Shown here: piece after piece, positions 53,449 through 57,824 of the stretch
How positions within the stretch are numbered: the stretch's first letter is position 1
Layout of the letters: every line of letters begins with the position of its first letter
Origin: an uncultured Pseudomonadota bacterium
Lineage (GTDB): Bacteria; Myxococcota_A; UBA796; SXON01
Direction of reading: 5' to 3'
NCBI GenBank assembly: GCA_903875225.1
Contig: CAIQVJ010000105.1
Coordinates: 1-57,824 of the forward strand
Length of the DNA stretch: 57,824 nt
The notes under the pieces: generated by a model
The model's input: only the letters and a program-made list of their open reading frames with translations
What the model was told of the DNA's origin: nothing
Database searches by the model: none
Position numbers and translations under genes: made by a program

Positions 53449-54120
53449 GTGAACACGCTCGCCCGCTGCAGTCTCGCCCTCCTCATCACGGCGCTCCTCC
53501 CGACGGCGCAGGGCATCGCTCACGCCGAGGAGCCCAGCGAGGACGTGAACGCAGGGGAGCACGTGCGGCTCTCCTCGGAGATCAAGCAACTGGCCACCCG
53601 CCAGGCCTGGGCCGGGGTGGAGAAGAAGTACGAGGAGCTCGAGAAGCTGGGCGTGGAGCTCACGTTCGACGACGTCCTGCACGGCGCCTACGCCGCGCGC
53701 GCGCTCGGGGATGCACAGGCAGCCTACGACAGGCTCAAGGTGGCCGCGCATGACAAGGGCACGAAGGAGGTCGTGGACTGGCTGTACGCGATCGACGTCG
53801 GCTACGGCCGCGTGGAGTTGATCGCCACCCCGCCCCGGGGCATCACGCTCGAGGCCGAGCTCATGCCGTTCGACCCCGACCAGCGCACCGCCGTGACAGC
53901 GGCGATGGAGCACGTGACCCACGACGGGCAGTTCCTCGGGCTGCTCCCGAAGGGAAAGTACACCTTCGCCGGTACGGCTTTCGAAGTACAGCCCGGCATC
54001 GCCGTGCGGATCGAGGTGGCCCCGAAGATGAAGAAGACCACCGGCGACATCGTCAACGTTTCCACGTCGCCTGTCGACGGCGCGGGAGCCGAACCCGCAG
54101 AACCCACTCCCGAGCCGTGA
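53449..54120 (+). CDS. Exported protein of unknown function
   Basis: The GTG at 53449 starts a signal peptide (NTLARCSLALLITALLP, cleavage after AHA near residue 26). The 223-residue precursor then has a helical N-terminal half (about 30-110, EIKQLATRQAWAGVEKKYEE; TPR-like) and a beta-rich C-terminal part (GRVELIATPPRGITLEAELM, LPKGKYTFAGTAFEVQ) resembling small PEGA-like surface domains. It ends in a Pro/Ala/Glu tail. Periplasmic location is likely. The stop overlaps the ferredoxin start (TGATG). Confidence 0.75.
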   Translation: MNTLARCSLALLITALLPTAQGIAHAEEPSEDVNAGEHVRLSSEIKQLATRQAWAGVEKKYEELEKLGVELTFDDVLHGAYAARALGDAQAAYDRLKVAAHDKGTKEVVDWLYAIDVGYGRVELIATPPRGITLEAELMPFDPDQRTAVTAAMEHVTHDGQFLGLLPKGKYTFAGTAFEVQPGIAVRIEVAPKMKKTTGDIVNVSTSPVDGAGAEPAEPTPEP

Positions 54121-54329
54121 TGTACCGCGTCGAGATCGACCCCCGCGTCTGTTCCGGAACCTCGAACTGCGTCGAAGATGCGCCGCTCGCCTACGAGATG
54201 GGCGATGACAGCATCTCCCGGGTGATCGTCGGTGCGACGGATGCCGACCTGCTGATCGGTGCGCAAGCTTGTCCGCTCCAGGCCATCCGAATCTTCGATG
54301 CCCAGACGGGCAAGAGGGTCTACCCATGA
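54120..54329 (+). CDS. 3Fe-4S-type ferredoxin
   Basis: The ATG at 54120 overlaps the previous stop by one base. The 69-residue protein has the single-cluster arrangement: Cys11 and Cys17 in VCSGTSNCVEDAP, and Cys51-Pro in ACPLQAI. The position between the first two Cys that would be a fourth ligand holds Thr, so a 3Fe-4S cluster is expected, as in ferredoxins serving P450s and some oxygenases. It could be the electron donor to the desaturase at 55049, but that is inference from proximity only. The stop overlaps the next ATG. Confidence 0.85.
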   Translation: MYRVEIDPRVCSGTSNCVEDAPLAYEMGDDSISRVIVGATDADLLIGAQACPLQAIRIFDAQTGKRVYP

Positions 54330-54991
54330 TGTTGTTCTCTGCGCTCCTCGCGCTCTGCTCCCCGGCCCACGCGCTCGAGCTCAAGTGGTGGGGCGTGGGC
54401 GCGAACATCGGCACCGTCGCGATCCCTGGGAAATACCCGATCGCGCTGCCATCGGTGGCCCAGGGCGAGGTGGACAAGGTCAAGGGCGACGCCGAGATCG
54501 GCGTTCGCGGGGTGATCTACCCGAGCGGCAGCGGCAGGGTGTTCGGCCTGGCAACGCTGGGGTTCGGCACCTCCGGCTGGGGCCAGCAGGAGTTCACCGT
54601 CGGCTGGGACCAGGTGATCGTGAAGGACGAAGAGTTCCAGCTCCTGTTCGGGGCGGGGATCGGGGCCGGACACGAGCGGTTCAAGGACAAGGGCAGCGAC
54701 GACTACCTGAACGTGAACTACTTCCCCATCCGCGCGCAGCTTGGCGCGCTGCTGCGAGACCGCGTCCGGGCCTACCAGATCGACATCTACGGGCTCTACC
54801 ACATCGTCGGCGGGCAGGAATACTGCCTCTCCACCGCGGACACCGCGTGCACCAGCGGCAAGGACGGCGGCGGGCTGGTCGCGGGCGCGGTGTACGCGGG
54901 GCTCGGGGCCGAGGCGACGATCTACTTCGGAGACTTCCGCTCGAAGGGCGGGGGTGGCAAGGGCGGGGGCGGACACAAGGGGAAGAAGTAG
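54326..54991 (+). CDS. Exported beta-barrel-like protein of unknown function
   Basis: Tandem ATGs at 54326 overlap the ferredoxin stop. The 221-residue precursor has a short signal peptide (MLFSALLALCSPAHA) and a beta-rich mature part (LKWWGVGANIGTVAIPG, GLATLGFGTSGWGQQEF, AYQIDIYGLYHIVGG, YAGLGAEATIYFGDF) that looks like a small outer-membrane barrel. The C-terminus is a Gly/Lys tail. No family is recognised. A GC-rich hairpin and a T-run follow the stop (54996-55027), possibly a weak terminator. Confidence 0.75.
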   Translation: MMLFSALLALCSPAHALELKWWGVGANIGTVAIPGKYPIALPSVAQGEVDKVKGDAEIGVRGVIYPSGSGRVFGLATLGFGTSGWGQQEFTVGWDQVIVKDEEFQLLFGAGIGAGHERFKDKGSDDYLNVNYFPIRAQLGALLRDRVRAYQIDIYGLYHIVGGQEYCLSTADTACTSGKDGGGLVAGAVYAGLGAEATIYFGDFRSKGGGGKGGGGHKGKK

Positions 54992-55048
54992 GGCCCGCGG
55001 CGCGCCGCGCTAGGACCATTCACTTTTTCCGGGATATGCCCCCGGGGC

Positions 55049-56383
55049 ATGTCCTTGAGCCTAAAGCCCGATGCCTCACTCCTCTGGGAGATCCACGGAA
55101 AGTACTACGACCTGGAGCCGTTCCTCACGGAGCACCCGGGTGGGAGGCGCTTTCTGGAAGTAGTGCGGGGATCGGACTGCACCGCGGTGTTCGAGAGCAC
55201 ACACGTGCACGACCGGCTGCCGAAGGCGATGCTCAAGAAGTTCTATGTCCGTGACAACGTCGACTACGTGCCGATGTGGTCCTGGACCGAGGACGGCTTC
55301 TACGGAACGCTCAAGCGGCGCGTGCAGGAGCACCTGCTCGCGGAGGCCGCGACGCAGGACGTGAGCCGGGCCGACGCGCGCCTCGCACACCACGGAACAC
55401 CCGGCTTCATCGCCCGCTTCTTTGTCATCTGGACGATCTGGCTCGGGCTCACGATCGGCGCGATCGGGTACGGCGCCTGGTGGTGCGCGCTGCCCTGGGG
55501 CGCCTTCGCCTTCGCGCTGGGCGGCTACGGGCACGAGGCGATGCACGCGGGCGTCTTCAAGTCCGCGTGGGCAAACCGGGTCGCCGCGCTCGTCACGCTC
55601 GACCTGCCGGGGCTCTCGTCGTTCGTGTTCACTGCGATGCACGTCCCCCTGCACCACGTCTACTGCAACGTGAAGGACCTCGACCCGGACATCGAGGTTC
55701 ACTTCCCGCTCGTCCGCGAACGCCCGGAGCAGCCGCTCTACTGGTTTCATCGGCTGCAGCCGGTGTATGCCTGGATCCTCTACTTCATCACGCTCCCGGT
55801 GCTGTGGTTCAATGACCTCGTCACCGTGTGCATCGGGATGTGGTTCGGGCCGTACGGCAGGCTCCGGCGCCCGTACCCCGCCGAGGCCGTCCTCTTCGCG
55901 GTCTTCAAGGTCCTCTCGTTCTCGATCTTCTACGCGTTGCCCTTCGCCCTGCACCCGTGGCCGCAGGCGCTCGGCAACTTCGTGTTGATGATGGGCGGGG
56001 CAGGTCTCGCCGTGCAGGGGACGTTCGCGCTCTCCCACCAGAACGCGCTGGCGATGAACCTCGACGCCCGCAAGCTGCCGCACGTGGAGGACTGGGGCGC
56101 GCTCCAGGTGGAGACCACGGCCGACTTTCAGCACGGTCACTGGCTGCCGACCACGTTCCTGGGCGGGCTCGGCTACCAGTTGGAGCACCACCTGTTCCCG
56201 ACCGTGAGCTACAGCAGGCTCCACGCGATCGCCCCGATCGTGGAGCGGACCTGCGCCGAGTTCGGCCTCCCGTACTTCTACTACCCGACAGCAGCCCACG
56301 CGCTGCTCGCGCACATGAAGTTCCTGGTGCGGATGTCGAGGCCTGAACCCGCCGCTCCCGCGCTCGGGCGCCCGGCCGCTTAG
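55049..56383 (+). CDS. Cytochrome b5-fused front-end fatty-acid desaturase
   Basis: The 444-residue protein begins with a cytochrome b5 domain (HPGG at 29-32; second heme His at 52 or 54). The membrane desaturase follows, with all three histidine boxes: HEAMH (162-166), HVPLHH (198-203) and QLEHH (377-381), the last with Gln replacing the first His. That Gln and the N-terminal b5 domain define front-end desaturases such as Delta-5/Delta-6, which add double bonds between an existing one and the carboxyl end. The pattern suggests polyunsaturated lipid synthesis. The regiospecificity cannot be read from sequence. Confidence 0.93.
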   Translation: MSLSLKPDASLLWEIHGKYYDLEPFLTEHPGGRRFLEVVRGSDCTAVFESTHVHDRLPKAMLKKFYVRDNVDYVPMWSWTEDGFYGTLKRRVQEHLLAEAATQDVSRADARLAHHGTPGFIARFFVIWTIWLGLTIGAIGYGAWWCALPWGAFAFALGGYGHEAMHAGVFKSAWANRVAALVTLDLPGLSSFVFTAMHVPLHHVYCNVKDLDPDIEVHFPLVRERPEQPLYWFHRLQPVYAWILYFITLPVLWFNDLVTVCIGMWFGPYGRLRRPYPAEAVLFAVFKVLSFSIFYALPFALHPWPQALGNFVLMMGGAGLAVQGTFALSHQNALAMNLDARKLPHVEDWGALQVETTADFQHGHWLPTTFLGGLGYQLEHHLFPTVSYSRLHAIAPIVERTCAEFGLPYFYYPTAAHALLAHMKFLVRMSRPEPAAPALGRPAA

Positions 56384-56395
56384 ACGGCGGGGCAC

Positions 56396-56998
56396 GTGTC
56401 CCTGCTCCCCCCCGCGCGCGATCCCCACTTCCCGGGGCACTGCCACGGGTGCCGGATGCCCCCGTTCGCGTGCCTCTGCAGCGAGATCTCCGCCGTGCAC
56501 ACGCGCGTGCGTGTCGTCGTGGTCCGACACGCGGCCGAGATCAACAAGACCTCCAACACCGGTCGCCTCGCCTCCCTCGCGCTCTCCAATTCGGCGCTGG
56601 TGGACCACGGCGTGCTCGGCCAGCCCCTCGATCTCACCGACCACCTGGGGCAACGCCCCTGGGTGCTGGCGTTCGGCGCCACGCCGCTCCCCACCCCGCC
56701 CGACGTGAGCACCCTCGTCGTCATCGACAGCACGTGGGCCTCGGCGAAGACCATGCGGTGGCGCATCCCGCCGCTGGCAGCGCTCCCCACGCTCTCCCTC
56801 CCCGCGCCGGTGGTGGCGCCGCTCCGCATGCGACGGGGGGCCGTCCCGGAGCAGATGGCGACGATCGAGGCGGTCGCTGCGGGGCTGGAATTCCTCGGGG
56901 AGCCCGGGCCGGCCGAGCACCTGCGCCGGCTTTTTGCGATCATGTCGGAGCAGGTGCAGAAGCTGCGCGGCTTCGAGGTCCCGCCGAAGCACAGGTGA
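56396..56998 (+). CDS. DTW-domain tRNA-uridine aminocarboxypropyltransferase
   Basis: The GTG at 56396 begins a 200-residue protein of the DTW/TapT family, which makes acp3U in tRNA from S-adenosylmethionine. It has the N-terminal Cys cluster (CHGCRMPPFACLC, Cys16, Cys19, Cys26, Cys28) and a DTW-type motif as VVIDSTWASAKTMR (Asp-Ser-Thr-Trp). A C-terminal helical part includes EQVQKLRGFEVP. The gene lies 12 bases after the desaturase stop, so they may share a transcript, though the functions are unrelated. Confidence 0.9.
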   Translation: MSLLPPARDPHFPGHCHGCRMPPFACLCSEISAVHTRVRVVVVRHAAEINKTSNTGRLASLALSNSALVDHGVLGQPLDLTDHLGQRPWVLAFGATPLPTPPDVSTLVVIDSTWASAKTMRWRIPPLAALPTLSLPAPVVAPLRMRRGAVPEQMATIEAVAAGLEFLGEPGPAEHLRRLFAIMSEQVQKLRGFEVPPKHR

Positions 56999-57031
56999 TC
57001 CGGCGGGTGCTCGACGGGCCCCACGCAGCAG

Positions 57032-57145
57032 TCAGCCGTCGCAGTACTTCGTGAGCTCCACGTACGCGCGCCCCGTGGCGTCAACGTCCACCAGGGCCGC
57101 CCCCCCCACGAGCGTGCCGCCGGCGAGCGCGGTGAGCCGGGCCAT
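57032..57145 (-). other. Short minus-strand frame, possible gene remnant
   Basis: A 37-codon frame starts at an ATG at 57145 and ends at 57032, giving a product with a hydrophobic start (ARLTALAGGTLVGG) and end GRAYVELTKYCDG. It is too short and isolated to call a gene. It may be the 3' fragment of a lost gene. The region 57001-57286 holds nothing else that I can name. Confidence 0.2.
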
Positions 57146-57286
57146 ACACCTGCTCGAACGCCATGACTCTGGCAACCGGCCTTGTCGGGGCCGGCGCCGG
57201 TCGACTGTGTCGCGGCTCCCGTGACGAAGCGCCACGAGCGGCAACGGCGGGGTGCCACGATCCGCATACGCGAGTAAGCTAAACGT

Positions 57287-57583
57287 ATGAACGCGAAACG
57301 CCGACTCTCCGCCTCCGTGGATGCCGAGCTCCTGCAGGCGGCTGAAGCTGCCGTGTCCGGCGGCGACGCCAGCAGCGTGAGCGCATGGGTGAACGAAGCG
57401 CTGCGCCTCAAGCTCAGTCACGACGCACGGCTCGCCGCGCTCGCCAGCTTCATAAGCACGTATGAGGCGGAGCACGGTGAGATCACCGGCGACGAGATGC
57501 GGCTCGCAGCGCGGCGGGCCAGCGAATCCGCCATACCCGTTCGCGGTCCGGCGGCGACGAGGCGGTTCGGAGCCAACCGGTGA
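57287..57583 (+). CDS. Ribbon-helix-helix antitoxin, apparently without its toxin
   Basis: The 98-residue protein begins KRRLSASVDAELLQAAEAAV, the N-terminal strand and helix of ribbon-helix-helix DNA-binding antitoxins. VSAWVNEALRLKLSHDARL follows, and a C-terminal segment that usually wraps the partner toxin. Antitoxins of this layout are normally followed at once by a PIN-domain VapC toxin. Here a GTG overlaps the antitoxin stop and reads SLVL as toxins do, but then diverges (NRIAAQ) and stops without the catalytic PIN residues. It therefore looks like an orphan antitoxin. Confidence 0.75.
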   Translation: MNAKRRLSASVDAELLQAAEAAVSGGDASSVSAWVNEALRLKLSHDARLAALASFISTYEAEHGEITGDEMRLAARRASESAIPVRGPAATRRFGANR

Positions 57584-57699
57584 GTCTGGTTCTAAACAGG
57601 ATCGCTGCTCAACGTAGCGGTTCGAGGCCGTCGTTGTCCGAGATCGACTCTCGAGCGTCGAGTCTCGATCGGCGAATCTCGACTTTCGAGACTCGATAG
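57580..57699 (+). pseudogene. Possible remnant of a VapC-like toxin start
   Basis: From the GTG at 57580 the frame reads VSLVL, the usual opening of VapC proteins, overlapping the antitoxin stop as in intact pairs. The next codons encode Asn-Arg instead of the first catalytic Asp, and the frame ends at TAG after about 39 codons, inside a TCGA-rich stretch. This suggests that a deletion or insertion removed the toxin. It could equally be chance, since only five residues support it. Confidence 0.35.
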
Positions 57700-57720
57700 T
57701 CGATCTCGACACTCGTATCT
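57641..57720. repeat. TCGA-rich palindromic stretch
   Basis: Many TCGA/CTCGA words are packed together. TCGAGTCTCGA at 57658-57668 and TCGAGACTCGA at 57686-57696 form a perfect 11-base inverted repeat with a 17-base loop. It lies immediately after the truncated toxin start and may mark the recombination point or be a structured element. Confidence 0.7.
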
Positions 57721-57765
57721 GCGACTTCACGGGCACGGGTTGGCTGCGGCGCGGCCCCCGCGGGG

Positions 57766-57813
57766 GGAGGGCCGCGTACCGCCCGGTCTGGAGGACTCAA
57801 CCCGCGGCCCTCC
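57766..57813. repeat. Inverted repeat at the right window end
   Basis: GGAGGGCCGCG (57766-57776) and CGCGGCCCTCC (57803-57813) are perfect 11-base inverted repeats with 26 bases between them. It may be a terminator for a gene outside the window. Confidence 0.5.
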
Positions 57814-57824
57814 GGAGTCTTCGA

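Noticed and set aside
57032..57736. A 234-codon minus-strand frame over the antitoxin
   Set aside because: It runs antisense to a good ribbon-helix-helix gene and through the palindromic stretch, with no domain.

Overview
The window is GC-rich, densely coded DNA from a Gram-negative bacterium. The best fit is Myxococcota or a related deltaproteobacterial-type lineage. Pointers are DUF4388-plus-J-domain regulators, an FHA protein, a Hanks-type Ser/Thr kinase, a bactofilin next to parAB, MopE-like CDG(V/I)DNDCDG motifs, an OmpA protein with thrombospondin type 3 repeats, choice-of-anchor lipoproteins and a Tol operon. This taxonomic call is inference from gene content. No rRNA gene, integrase or CRISPR array was found.

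Layout. 1-8029 (minus): two large paralogous exported proteins, then ribF, aroE and an FHA protein cut by the window edge; the last three overlap by a few bases. 8236-16540: NUDIX hydrolase, a 64-residue protein, a vWA/choice-of-anchor lipoprotein, ssb, two DUF4388/J-domain proteins and an OmpA-TSP3 protein. 16613-19698: parA-parB-bactofilin (minus) and a CobW-type GTPase. 19740-21280: aminotransferase and tRNA-Trp with a terminator. 21503-22912: membrane Ser/Thr kinase. 22960-34560 (minus): a contractile injection system (phage-tail-like) cluster with a cap/terminator-like DUF4255 protein, two sheath paralogues, a tail assembly protein, a DUF6760-like protein, a tube protein with a long glycine-rich N-terminus, a 1,212-residue low-complexity protein, a LysM adaptor and a gpD hub. 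No baseplate wedge, gp25, PAAR tip or AAA ATPase lies here, so the locus is partial or split.

34580-39376: glycosyltransferase, a 56-residue membrane peptide, a WxxGxW-repeat protein, a K+ channel with RCK domain, ribD and nrdR. 39396-45534: livM, livH and livK of a branched-chain amino-acid type ABC transporter, split by a MopE-like/FG-GAP lipoprotein on the other strand; its ATPases are absent. 45734-50709: ettA and tolQ-tolR-tolA-like-tolB, without pal. 50711-54991: a tandem 192-bp hairpin-rich repeat that runs in frame into a zinc metallopeptidase, then small envelope proteins and a 3Fe-4S-type ferredoxin. 55049-57583: a cytochrome b5 front-end fatty-acid desaturase, a DTW-domain tRNA modification enzyme and an orphan antitoxin whose toxin partner seems to be cut off after about five codons, followed by a TCGA-rich palindromic stretch.

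Most adjacent same-strand genes are coupled by ATGA, TGATG or similar overlaps, and many starts were fixed from those overlaps and from Shine-Dalgarno sequences. No gene-free stretch exceeds 300 bases; the longest are 8734-8962, 57001-57286, 57584-57824, 21281-21502 and 8030-8235.
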